Shown: piece after piece, positions 26,901 to 33,860 of the stretch
How positions within the stretch are numbered: position 1 is the stretch's first letter
How the letters are laid out: the number at the start of each line of letters is the position of its first letter
Source: Prorocentrum cordatum
Lineage: Eukaryota > Sar > Dinophyceae > Prorocentrales > Prorocentraceae
Assembly: GCA_963575745.1 (NCBI GenBank)
Contig: CAUYUJ010006276.1
Coordinates: 15,001-53,466, forward strand
Length of the DNA: 38,466 nucleotides
Direction of reading: 5' to 3'
The notes under the pieces: model-generated
Told to the model about the DNA's origin: nothing
Databases searched by the model: none
What the model saw: only the letters and a program-made list of their open reading frames with translations
Translations under genes and position numbers: made by a program

Positions 26901-29900
26901 GACGACAGCAGCGCCTCAGCAGCCAGGGGTGCCCAGTCAGGTTCCCCTTCAGCGAATGACATGGGCTCAGGCAGTTGCCCGCGCCGGACCTGGGGGCATC
27001 CCCAGTGCCGCGATCGTGGGCCACTTGGCGGACGGGACGCCGCTGCTGACGGCCGAGTACCAGCAGATGCTGATGCACCCGCCGCCTCCGCCGCTGCAAC
27101 CCCCTCCAGGGGGGAATCCAGCAGCTGCCTCGAGCGGAATGCCCCAGCCCATTCTGTGGGGAGCGGCAGGTGCAGCAATGGCGTGGCCTCCTCCTCAGAC
27201 GGCAGTGACGCAGGCGCCCCAACCGCAGGCTTCTCAGAGCCAGACGGGACAGAATCCTCCGACACAGGAGTCGTCGAGGGGCGGCAACGAGGACCGAGCC
27301 ACGCCAGAGATGGCTGTGGACCAAGGCATGACGAACCACAGCCAGGGAGCTACGGCGCATGCAGCAGTACCAGCAGCAGCAGCAGCACCTACTGGCCCGG
27401 TACACGGGCTCCCTCCGCCCAAGGTGAAGGCCATGCCAGAGCGGGCGCGGCTGCCGTCCAAGCCGCCCCCGTTCTGCAATCACTCGGAGCTCGTCGGGCA
27501 CGGCAACCAATATGGCTCCGGCAAGAAGTGCCGATTCTGCGGCAAGAAGATCGAGGGCACGTTCGTGAGACGGAACGACCGGCAGGATGGAGATGCGCCC
27601 GCAGAGCGACCAGAGTCCGCCGCTCAAGCAGCTCGTCGTGCAGCAGACTCGGCGGACCGGGCGGTGCGGGCCCTGGAGCAGAACCCCGGCTTCCAGGCCG
27701 GGACGGCAGCGCTTCAGACGGTGAACGACTTGAACGGCTACCTCAACACCCTGCAGTGGCACCTGTACCAGATCCCGGAGGGCACGCAGCAGCTCGGGCG
27801 AGTTCGCGAGATCGTGGAGCAGATCGGGGAGTACTCACGTCATCAGCTACAGAACCCCAGCCAGGTCGAGGAGGGGATGCAGCAGATCTTCCAGGGGGTG
27901 GTGCGCATCCGTCGCGTCCTCGAGGGCCTGGGGCCGATGGGCGACGTGATCGACGAGATCTCGAGCCACATGAGTGCGATGTCGATCTCGGTCTCGAACT
28001 TGGAGCAGGCAGTGGCGCAGCTCACTCACATGGTCGTCGAGATCGGCACAGCGGTGATGGGCCTGGTGCACGTGGCCAACACCCAGGCGGCGAACAACCA
28101 GGCGGAGGCTTCGGGCTCACAGGCGGGTGCTACGTCGTCGGGAGCCGAGGCCGACCACACCACGACGACCATCTCTGCGACCGAGGCGCAGCAGCCGGCG
28201 AGCGGGCAAGAGATCGAAGTGCCCTGGGAGGTGGTCGACGAGGCCGGGAGCACCGAGATCTAGGCGCCGAGGCGCCTTCAGGCGCGAGGACCACTCCAGA
28301 GTTGCCAGCACCTCTCTGCGGCTCCGGGCGAGGGCCCAGAGCTGCGACGCAGGGACTTGCCCAGGCCTTTTCCGGCTGCGCTTGCACTGCTTCTGATGCA
28401 GGCGCTCGTGAGAGTGCCCGAACATGTCATTTGTCCTCTCCAACCTCCTCCTCCAAAGAAGGTCTCGTGGGCCTCGAGTGGCTCGATGGGGACCTGACTA
28501 ATGACGACCACGAGGTCGCCTGCAGCTCTCGAGTTAGGAAGGCTCTCGGCGAGGCAGCTGCTAAGGCGACCGGGCGTCTCGGGGAAGGCTCGTTTGTCAT
28601 GTCGAGCCGCAGCCCCAAGTCTAGGGTGGCGTTTATGGAGGTTTTCTCTCCTCCCCGCATGGCCCCAGTGGTCGAGAGGCTGGGGGCCCCTTTGGGGGTG
28701 AGGTCCTCATGGGACCTCAAGGTAGGATGGGACTCATCAAGTAAGAAGGACGTGGAGCAGCTGTGGAGAGCCATCCGATCCGATCGCCCAGAGATGATAT
28801 GGTTGTGTTCCGAATGTCGTGCGTTCTCGGCCATCAATCGAATCACTCGTGATCGGATGGATCCGGCCGACTGGGACCGACTGATGTCCGAGGGGCTTCG
28901 GGATCTGATACTCTGCATGGAGATCGCGTCGTATCAGGTACGTCACGGACGCTACTTCGCGTTCGAACACCCACTCTACGCCTCATCATGGGGGACTTTC
29001 GTGCTGAGGTGTGTCTGGGGACTCCCGGGGGTTCAGCGGATTCGAGTTGACATGTGCCAGTTCGGTTTGCAGGTAGACGCCCGAGGACTTAACAAGAAGC
29101 CGACGGGCATTCTGTCGAACCACCCACACACCCTCCGTTTGCTGGACGGACACCTGTGCATGGGGGGTCACGAGCACGCGGTGCTCGAGGGAGGTTCAGT
29201 GACCACCCGAGCAGGTCAGTATCCCCCCGCCTTCGTCCGAACCGTGGCCCGGGCCGTCTCTGAGCACTGGTCCGGGGCTTCCCAGTCTAGACAGGCTACC
29301 TGGGCGGAGTTGGCGGAAGGTGACGAGGCTGGCGATGCGGAAGCCGAGGAAGCTAGAGAAGAAGCCGGGGACCCCGACGCCTCTGGTGAGAGCGACGACG
29401 AGCCAGAGACTAGACCCTCTAGGGGGGCTAAGCCGGACGGTCCTGGAAGTGAACCACCTGACCCGGGGCCCTCCGAGGACGAGAAGCGACAGATTTACAA
29501 ACTCCACTGCAACATGGGACACCCCGACAACCGTAAGTTTGTTCGAGTGCTCCGGGCGGGGGGAGCGAAGCAGCGACTCATCAGGTGGGTGCGCCGCGAG
29601 TTCACCTGCTCCGACTGCGCCGAGAGATCTCGATCGGGAGCCCATCGGAAAGTGGCGCTTCCCAGGACGTTTCGATTTAACCATATTGTCGGGGTGGACC
29701 TTTTCTATCTTGAGTTTCAGGGAACCACGTACCCGTATCTGAACATAGTCGATCACGGTTCCAACCTTCAGGTAGTCTCAAGAGTAGGGAGTGCGACGGC
29801 AGCTGCCGTGTGGTCCGAGTTTCTGCGGTCCTGGGTCAGGCCCTTGGGGGCCCCTCACTTTTTGATTTCGGATGGGGGGTCCGAGTTTGGAGCCAGGTTT

Positions 29901-32900
29901 GCCCGGGGCCTGGAGCAGTGGGGAGTTTGTCACCATGTGTGCGACGCCGACTCTCCGTGGCAAAACGGCAGGGTGGAGCGCCACGGGGGTTGGGTTAAGG
30001 AGCGGGTCCGGGCCGAGTTAGAAACCGGGGCCGCCCTTCCAGCTAGCCTTCAGGAGATGGACGACTTGATCTTCGAGCTGGTCGCCCATAAGAATCGGTT
30101 TTGGCATCGAGGGGGCTTCTCTCCTCTCCAACTCGTGTTCGGAGAGAACCCACGGCTTCCCCACGATCTGCTCTCTGATGACCACAAGGCGCTGCCTGGG
30201 TGGCAGGACGTCACCAGCCCATCCTCGGAACAAGACGAAGCCGGGGCTGAGTTCGCCCGGGCTCACGCCATCCGAGCAGCCGCCCGGAGGATGGCGATGG
30301 AGGCGACCGCTCGAGACAACATCTCCCGAGCCAGCCGGGCCAGGACCCCAGGGAATCGCAGATTCACTCCAGGACAGTGGGTGTTTGTCTGGCGTCACTT
30401 TACCCGGATGTCCTCTCGCGCCGACGCCCTCGGACGGCGCCGGGCGGGCTGGACGGGTCCCGGGGTCGTGGTTTTGGCCGAGGGAGGCACGGTTTGGGTG
30501 GCTGTCCGGGCCAGGCTCTGGAAGTGCTCGGCCGAGCAGGTCCGACTGGCCAGTCCAGAAGAAGAGTACGGCCTTCAGCTGGCTGAGGACCCGCGCTGGC
30601 AGGATCTCCTGCAGGCTGTCCAGGCCCGTCGTGCGACGGCAGTGGACGTCCAACGCGAAGGGGCTCCTCCCGACAGTGCCTGGGACGAGGCGGCCCAAGC
30701 CGACCTCGACGCCGGGCCCCAGGTTCCAGGACCAGGACCTGCTCCGAGGAGCGATCCCGAGCCAGAGTCTCGAGCCCAGGCCCCCACGGTCACGGGACCC
30801 CTCGGCCTCCCACGAAGGCCGCCCCGAGGAGGTCAGTCTCGAGCTGGATCGGTCGTGGCGCAACCAGGATCAGAGCGGACGGGTCTGCCGTCAATCTCAG
30901 AGGGGCCACCTTCAGAAGTGGACCGGTCAATCAACACTCCTCCGAGTCCTGCTCACTCTCAGGAAGAAGTCGAGAGGGCCGACACAGGAGGAGGTTCCGT
31001 TGAGCCCGGGAGCTCTCTCTCTCCGTCTCTCACCCCTCCCCCTGGTCTTTCTCCTCCTTTCTCCTCCTCTCCTCCCGGGCCTCCTTCCGAGGACGCGAGG
31101 CCTTTTCCCGACACTCCTCATCCTTCTAGTCCTCCCCCCGACCGGGACAGGCCCGCTCCCGGAGCAGCCAAGCCCCGAGCGAGGATCTCCCAGCCCGACG
31201 ACGTGCCGGCCTGCATCCGGGCCGCCCGGGCAGGGAGCGCGCCTCCCGAGGTCAAGAGGGCGAGGACCCTCGACCCTGGCGCTTCCCCCGCGGCGGGGAC
31301 CTCCTCTCATCCTCCTTTCCCTGGTGGTGGCGGTGGTGGTGCTGACTCCTCCTCCTCCTCCGGTCCAGGACCAGGCCCGGAGACGTCCAGAGCTGTAGTG
31401 ATGGGTAGGGAGGAGAGCCGATCCGTCATGGAGCGGGTTCGAGATATTGAGTCCAGGGGAAGGTCCCGCTCCCCGGGTCGAGGAGAGACGAATGAGGGGT
31501 TTGCGGGGGCCGAGCCAAGGGGGGACTTCTGGGTGGTCCCGGGCGCCGTGGACGGGCTCGGCACGATCCCTGTTGGTTTCGAGGGCGGGACCAGAAGTCT
31601 CGAGGAGAGTTTTCAGGACGGCGGCGTTTTCGCGGCCAGCCGAGGCGGGGAGGTGAGTCTGAAGCAGCTTACCCCCCCCGAGCGCCAAAAGTTCCAGGCT
31701 TCCGACGACAAGGAGTGGCAATCCATGATGCAGTCCGGGGGTGTCCGAGTCATTCCTCCCGCCCAAGCGGCTAAGATCCGTCAGTTCCAACCGGATCGTA
31801 TAATATCGAGCCGGATGGTCAGGAGGTGGAAGCCGGTGGAAGGAACGTTCACCGAGCCAGAGGCTAAGTCCCGATGGTGCGTCCACGGGCACAAAGACCC
31901 GGACTCTGGATCCCTGGCCGTGTACGCACCTACTCCACAAACGTCATCCATCATGATGTTTGTCCAAGTCCTGGCCAATTTCAATATGTTAGGAGACATC
32001 GCGGATGTCAAGAATGCGTTCACCCAGTCCGACCCCATGTCCAGGTCCCAGGGTCAGATCTACGTCGAGCCCTGCGAGGGCATCCAGGTGGAGCCGGGGT
32101 CGCTCATCCTCCTGCTTGTGAATGTGTACGGACTCGACGACGCTCCTGTAGCATGGAGGCGCACTGTGGTGGGCCATCTGGAGAAGCACGGTTTTGTACG
32201 CAGCCTATTGGAGCCATGCTGGTGGTTGAAGTATCGGTCCGACGGTGCCATCCAGAACATGATGCTATTAGAAGTCGACGACTTCTTCATCGGCAGCTCC
32301 GACGCTTCGGCCCGTTCCTGGATCCGAGGGGCGCTCGAGAATCGTTTTCGTTTCGGCAAATATCGTGACTGCCACGTGGGACCAGTAGATTTCGCGGGCC
32401 GCCGAGTTACGTTCGCTCCGGGCAAAGTCACGATCGACCAAGAAAAGTACATTCTCGAGGAGATTCGTCCGCTCACCCTGGCCCGAGGCAGAATGACGCA
32501 CAAGAACGCACCACTGGAACCCACGGAGTTCAAGGCTCTCAGATCCCTGGTGTACAAGTTTAACTGGGTGGGGAGGGAATCACGTCCGGAGGCGACTGGA
32601 GTTGCGAGTATTTTAGCCAGTCGGCTCCGGGCTCCGACGGTGTCAGATGTTGCGTGTGCGAATAAGCTAGTCAAACACCTTCGAGCATCTGCGTCTCGAG
32701 GCCTTACCGTCTGGAGGCTGAACCCAGAGCACATGGCTTTCAGATCGTTCTCAGATGCTGGTGGGGTCGGCTCGGTCGAGTCACTGGTGGACGACAACGG
32801 GCTGCCTTCCGATCCCACCCAAGGAGCTTGGATGGTGCTGGCCGCCGACAAGTCAGTTCTAGACAACCAATCCGTTCGAGCTTCTCTTCTGGGCTGGCGC

Positions 32901-33290
32901 AGCAGTAAGCTACGACGTAAGGTCCCGTCAACCCTGGCCGGGGAAACCCAGGCCCTGTCGGCAGCCGTGGCGGAAGTCGAGTACCTACAGGTGCTCTACC
33001 GGGACGTCGTGTTCCAGGATGTCGACCTACCCGACTGTGTTCGAGCCTCAGGCCCGTTCACCACTGTCCTTCGGCGGGACTGTAGGCTAGGAAGTCGAGA
33101 GCAGCAGATTCACGTGGTAGACGCCAAGTCCATCTATGACACGATGCAGAAGGAGGGGAACGCGTCCGCCCGAGACCGCCGGACAGCACTTGATCTAGCG
33201 ATCATCTGTGAGTCCCTCGAGTGTGCTCGAGGACGGGTCCGCTGGATTCCTCGCGGCAGAATGCCGGTGGATGCACTTACAAAAGGATGA
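23901..33290 (+). CDS. copia Gag-Pol polyprotein (Gag, PR, MTase-like, INT, RT, RNase H)
   Basis: 3129 residues from ATG 23901. Gag helical core ~175-338 (HYRQWKRSIKRWN). CCHC knuckle ~520, reading KCKLCHEKGHWGRER with the last Cys changed to Arg (codon 25497). Protease ~605, LIDPGAG where D-T/S-G is expected (25716). Residues ~780-1510 are read in the frame that is probably not coding (see the overlapping ORF at 26635). A methyltransferase-like domain ~1580-1790 (EVFSPPR, CSECRAFS). Integrase: HCNMGH and CSDC zinc site, then Asp 1933, Asp 1991, Glu 2026 and an SH3-like tail near 2183 (GWTGPG). A Pro/Ser-rich linker. Copia RT with DIADVKNAF (Asp 2702) and EVDDFFIG (~2793). RNase H with SDAGGVG (2952), AGETQAL and DAKSIYDT. 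It stops at 33288 just after DALTKG; the expected tail continues in another frame. Confidence 0.9.
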   Translation: MPAEDDDTFAGMATRKVETAPAGSGVAEARPAGQTAAGSSAGAPGTSSAAAPATGAGIDADALLKSVQSMVKQTIRDHFGQQQQRDPWVDQDDPWASGHGRPANSQPRDSAAGEMTTGLREGWKDQKDKTEGWKDSSDWNDTSDWKDRKWNGWWESSSWTGGRGDYTDPPAWPGWAHYRQWKRSIKRWNDNTDVAVWRRSEKFMRLFEWSMQARFEDIPDDDLTSSRWLDIILQRMDLMIGEREGDELRRAGRKALYDAVRDPKNETLTQFVSRREAEYTEAEGHDLWMSDKLKGLFLEEGANLTPQGIQNLRTLTRGDLTYHNVKWALRQLDSSVGTEKLLPGKAGPGSMLATSASPEDSGPGARSDAFPGFQSSPSSSTHLGRSAGRVHDSGSHQEEEADEDYYDEGDEGSDELDEEDVEALMAEIDDMDVGEDDIELVMAELTNNRSWKQNKDLKRAARRDREYFGSKGRGGGPPRPEGRGRMRRDRPERGGGAGRRPPPGRRRFLTQEQLMKVTKCKLCHEKGHWGRERPNAGGAKKETVKKDIGGRRPPPPRRSASAYMFEGVASNTKDGWSAPAWREVEEEITSNSVFLAASSTQGLIDPGAGTDLAGVEALNRESEALAVHGLRLVEIPPEHRAHVRGAHGVGGAARVISAVLFPLCLGGVFGIIDTTVLGESVPHILSVNLLEFLESVIDLPRNKLRSGALQATVDMTRLGSGHRMVEIVRPLEEPAAVPAAALKRYPFLTESSFALGNEKPPKMLADGTIASYLISLHLLLHRRRSRLRSARPGTRSRRASSRSEFSNHQGFCNFTCSLASLILTLLILLIGSWAQRARLEQAPGSGSFCQAKVRQAGDHGETGALDVIIGPRGPVCVLSVAFLGSSLRRKTFRLSRAPSPRATLEAHRPSRDGHPLPPVEFGAGPAGQGSSQVQRRRCSDARRRQQRQRRLRGRGPGGGSPAGPTSLACPGGAGRGGAASDLRGAGSCRGNASADSGSAADDSSASAARGAQSGSPSANDMGSGSCPRRTWGHPQCRDRGPLGGRDAAADGRVPADADAPAASAAATPSRGESSSCLERNAPAHSVGSGRCSNGVASSSDGSDAGAPTAGFSEPDGTESSDTGVVEGRQRGPSHARDGCGPRHDEPQPGSYGACSSTSSSSSTYWPGTRAPSAQGEGHARAGAAAVQAAPVLQSLGARRARQPIWLRQEVPILRQEDRGHVRETERPAGWRCARRATRVRRSSSSSCSRLGGPGGAGPGAEPRLPGRDGSASDGERLERLPQHPAVAPVPDPGGHAAARASSRDRGADRGVLTSSATEPQPGRGGDAADLPGGGAHPSRPRGPGADGRRDRRDLEPHECDVDLGLELGAGSGAAHSHGRRDRHSGDGPGARGQHPGGEQPGGGFGLTGGCYVVGSRGRPHHDDHLCDRGAAAGERARDRSALGGGRRGREHRDLGAEAPSGARTTPELPAPLCGSGRGPRAATQGLAQAFSGCACTASDAGARESARTCHLSSPTSSSKEGLVGLEWLDGDLTNDDHEVACSSRVRKALGEAAAKATGRLGEGSFVMSSRSPKSRVAFMEVFSPPRMAPVVERLGAPLGVRSSWDLKVGWDSSSKKDVEQLWRAIRSDRPEMIWLCSECRAFSAINRITRDRMDPADWDRLMSEGLRDLILCMEIASYQVRHGRYFAFEHPLYASSWGTFVLRCVWGLPGVQRIRVDMCQFGLQVDARGLNKKPTGILSNHPHTLRLLDGHLCMGGHEHAVLEGGSVTTRAGQYPPAFVRTVARAVSEHWSGASQSRQATWAELAEGDEAGDAEAEEAREEAGDPDASGESDDEPETRPSRGAKPDGPGSEPPDPGPSEDEKRQIYKLHCNMGHPDNRKFVRVLRAGGAKQRLIRWVRREFTCSDCAERSRSGAHRKVALPRTFRFNHIVGVDLFYLEFQGTTYPYLNIVDHGSNLQVVSRVGSATAAAVWSEFLRSWVRPLGAPHFLISDGGSEFGARFARGLEQWGVCHHVCDADSPWQNGRVERHGGWVKERVRAELETGAALPASLQEMDDLIFELVAHKNRFWHRGGFSPLQLVFGENPRLPHDLLSDDHKALPGWQDVTSPSSEQDEAGAEFARAHAIRAAARRMAMEATARDNISRASRARTPGNRRFTPGQWVFVWRHFTRMSSRADALGRRRAGWTGPGVVVLAEGGTVWVAVRARLWKCSAEQVRLASPEEEYGLQLAEDPRWQDLLQAVQARRATAVDVQREGAPPDSAWDEAAQADLDAGPQVPGPGPAPRSDPEPESRAQAPTVTGPLGLPRRPPRGGQSRAGSVVAQPGSERTGLPSISEGPPSEVDRSINTPPSPAHSQEEVERADTGGGSVEPGSSLSPSLTPPPGLSPPFSSSPPGPPSEDARPFPDTPHPSSPPPDRDRPAPGAAKPRARISQPDDVPACIRAARAGSAPPEVKRARTLDPGASPAAGTSSHPPFPGGGGGGADSSSSSGPGPGPETSRAVVMGREESRSVMERVRDIESRGRSRSPGRGETNEGFAGAEPRGDFWVVPGAVDGLGTIPVGFEGGTRSLEESFQDGGVFAASRGGEVSLKQLTPPERQKFQASDDKEWQSMMQSGGVRVIPPAQAAKIRQFQPDRIISSRMVRRWKPVEGTFTEPEAKSRWCVHGHKDPDSGSLAVYAPTPQTSSIMMFVQVLANFNMLGDIADVKNAFTQSDPMSRSQGQIYVEPCEGIQVEPGSLILLLVNVYGLDDAPVAWRRTVVGHLEKHGFVRSLLEPCWWLKYRSDGAIQNMMLLEVDDFFIGSSDASARSWIRGALENRFRFGKYRDCHVGPVDFAGRRVTFAPGKVTIDQEKYILEEIRPLTLARGRMTHKNAPLEPTEFKALRSLVYKFNWVGRESRPEATGVASILASRLRAPTVSDVACANKLVKHLRASASRGLTVWRLNPEHMAFRSFSDAGGVGSVESLVDDNGLPSDPTQGAWMVLAADKSVLDNQSVRASLLGWRSSKLRRKVPSTLAGETQALSAAVAEVEYLQVLYRDVVFQDVDLPDCVRASGPFTTVLRRDCRLGSREQQIHVVDAKSIYDTMQKEGNASARDRRTALDLAIICESLECARGRVRWIPRGRMPVDALTKG
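26635..28263 (+). CDS. overlapping ORF in another frame: signal-like N-terminus, zinc motif, long helix
   Basis: 542 residues from ATG 26635, in the +1 frame relative to gag-pol. It starts MGILCLLWSLALVQQVRA, a textbook signal-peptide or membrane-anchor shape. Next come ~250 Pro/Gln/Ala-rich residues, then FCNHSELVGHGNQYGSGKKC with RFCGKK (Cys 281, His 283, Cys 299, Cys 302; zinc-site pattern), then ~190 residues of heptad-like helix (NDLNGYLNTLQWHLYQIPEG, VSNLEQAVAQLTHMVVEIG) and an acidic end. It has protein-like composition, whereas the gag-pol frame here is Arg/Gly/Ser filler, so I judge this frame to be the coding one. The function is unknown. It may be a Gag-like or envelope-like module or a polyprotein part displaced by two frame changes. 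The ORF is closed upstream by TAG at 26539. Confidence 0.65.
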   Translation: MGILCLLWSLALVQQVRAAPRFRGVGAPTPAGDNNDNDVYEDEDPAEGHQQAPPAWPVPEERDEEAQRRISEEQARAEATPVPTPGRPQTTAAPQQPGVPSQVPLQRMTWAQAVARAGPGGIPSAAIVGHLADGTPLLTAEYQQMLMHPPPPPLQPPPGGNPAAASSGMPQPILWGAAGAAMAWPPPQTAVTQAPQPQASQSQTGQNPPTQESSRGGNEDRATPEMAVDQGMTNHSQGATAHAAVPAAAAAPTGPVHGLPPPKVKAMPERARLPSKPPPFCNHSELVGHGNQYGSGKKCRFCGKKIEGTFVRRNDRQDGDAPAERPESAAQAARRAADSADRAVRALEQNPGFQAGTAALQTVNDLNGYLNTLQWHLYQIPEGTQQLGRVREIVEQIGEYSRHQLQNPSQVEEGMQQIFQGVVRIRRVLEGLGPMGDVIDEISSHMSAMSISVSNLEQAVAQLTHMVVEIGTAVMGLVHVANTQAANNQAEASGSQAGATSSGAEADHTTTTISATEAQQPASGQEIEVPWEVVDEAGSTEI

Positions 33291-33570
33291 CATCACCAAG
33301 TGCAATGCAGCGCTGTTCGATTTTATGTCTAGTGGCAGGATCGTTCTAGTGGATGAAGAGTCCGAGGTGGATCGACGTCGTGCCACCCCCGAGCTGAAGG
33401 ACCGCTCCCAGTCGGCCTCCAGGAAGATGCTGGCCGGGCCTGTCTGGATTTCCTGGAAGGAGTACCTGGACGAGCTTGCTCCTCCTGGCCTGGTCGGTGG
33501 TGGTTGTGGTGGTGGTGTCCTCCCGTCCACCTTCTCCTCTCCCTCTTCCTCCAATCCCGCTTTCCAATAG
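33286..33570 (+). pseudogene. out-of-frame C-terminal tail of Pol
   Basis: After DALTK, the +1 frame reads DDITKCNAALFDFMSSGRIV then LVDEESEVDRRRATPELK, which looks like the usual end of a dinoflagellate copia RNase H. The gag-pol frame stops two codons earlier (TGA 33288-33290). One extra base in AAAAGGATGA explains it: a frameshift mutation or, less likely, a programmed shift. Confidence 0.55.
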
Positions 33571-33717
33571 TCTGCTATCCTCTTCTATCCTCTGCGCTGT
33601 TGCTTCGAGTTTCAGAGTTCGTCGATCGGCACGATACCGACCGACATTGCAAGGCAGTGGACACGGACTTCTGTAGTGTTTCCCGGGGAATGCTAAACCT
33701 AGAGAAAGTTGGACCCA
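33571..33717 (+). other. copia 3' untranslated region
   Basis: 147 bp. The 15 bases before the 3' LTR (AGAGAAAGTTGG) are a weak polypurine-tract candidate. Confidence 0.5.
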
Positions 33718-33860
33718 TGTTGCTGGGGACCATATTTTGTGACATAGGTTTAGCATATGCGTTTCACTCAGGGACAGATGGTCTGAGGACCATCATGTGT
33801 GACGTCCGTTCCATTTATGGCTCAAGGGAAAACATGTCGCTTGCCTCTCCTGCTGCCACA
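33718..33860 (+). repeat. 3' LTR of the copia element
   Basis: 143 bp, same length as the 5' LTR, 2 differences. Followed by ACTG, the target duplication. Confidence 0.93.
33806..33826 (+). promoter_or_regulatory. spliced-leader-like sequence in the 3' LTR
   Basis: As in the 5' LTR, but CCATTT matches the spliced leader exactly at the base that is C in the 5' copy. It is followed by GGGAAAACATG. Confidence 0.6.

Larger units (their letters stand above)
23627..33860 (+). mobile_element. Ty1/copia LTR retrotransposon, full length, nested in the LINE
   Basis: Two 143-bp LTRs (TG...CA ends, 2 differences), target duplication ACTG at 23623-23626 and 33861-33864, primer-binding site, and a Gag-PR-(MTase-like)-INT-RT-RNaseH order, integrase before RT as in copia. 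The near-identity of the LTRs points to recent insertion, yet the coding part carries several lesions described in the CDS entries. Confidence 0.93.

Noticed and set aside
26300-28263. Gag-pol frame between protease and the MTase-like domain as real protein
   Set aside because: It is Arg/Gly/Ser/Ala filler with no motif, while the overlapping frame has a leader, a zinc pattern and a long helix. High GC explains the lack of stops.
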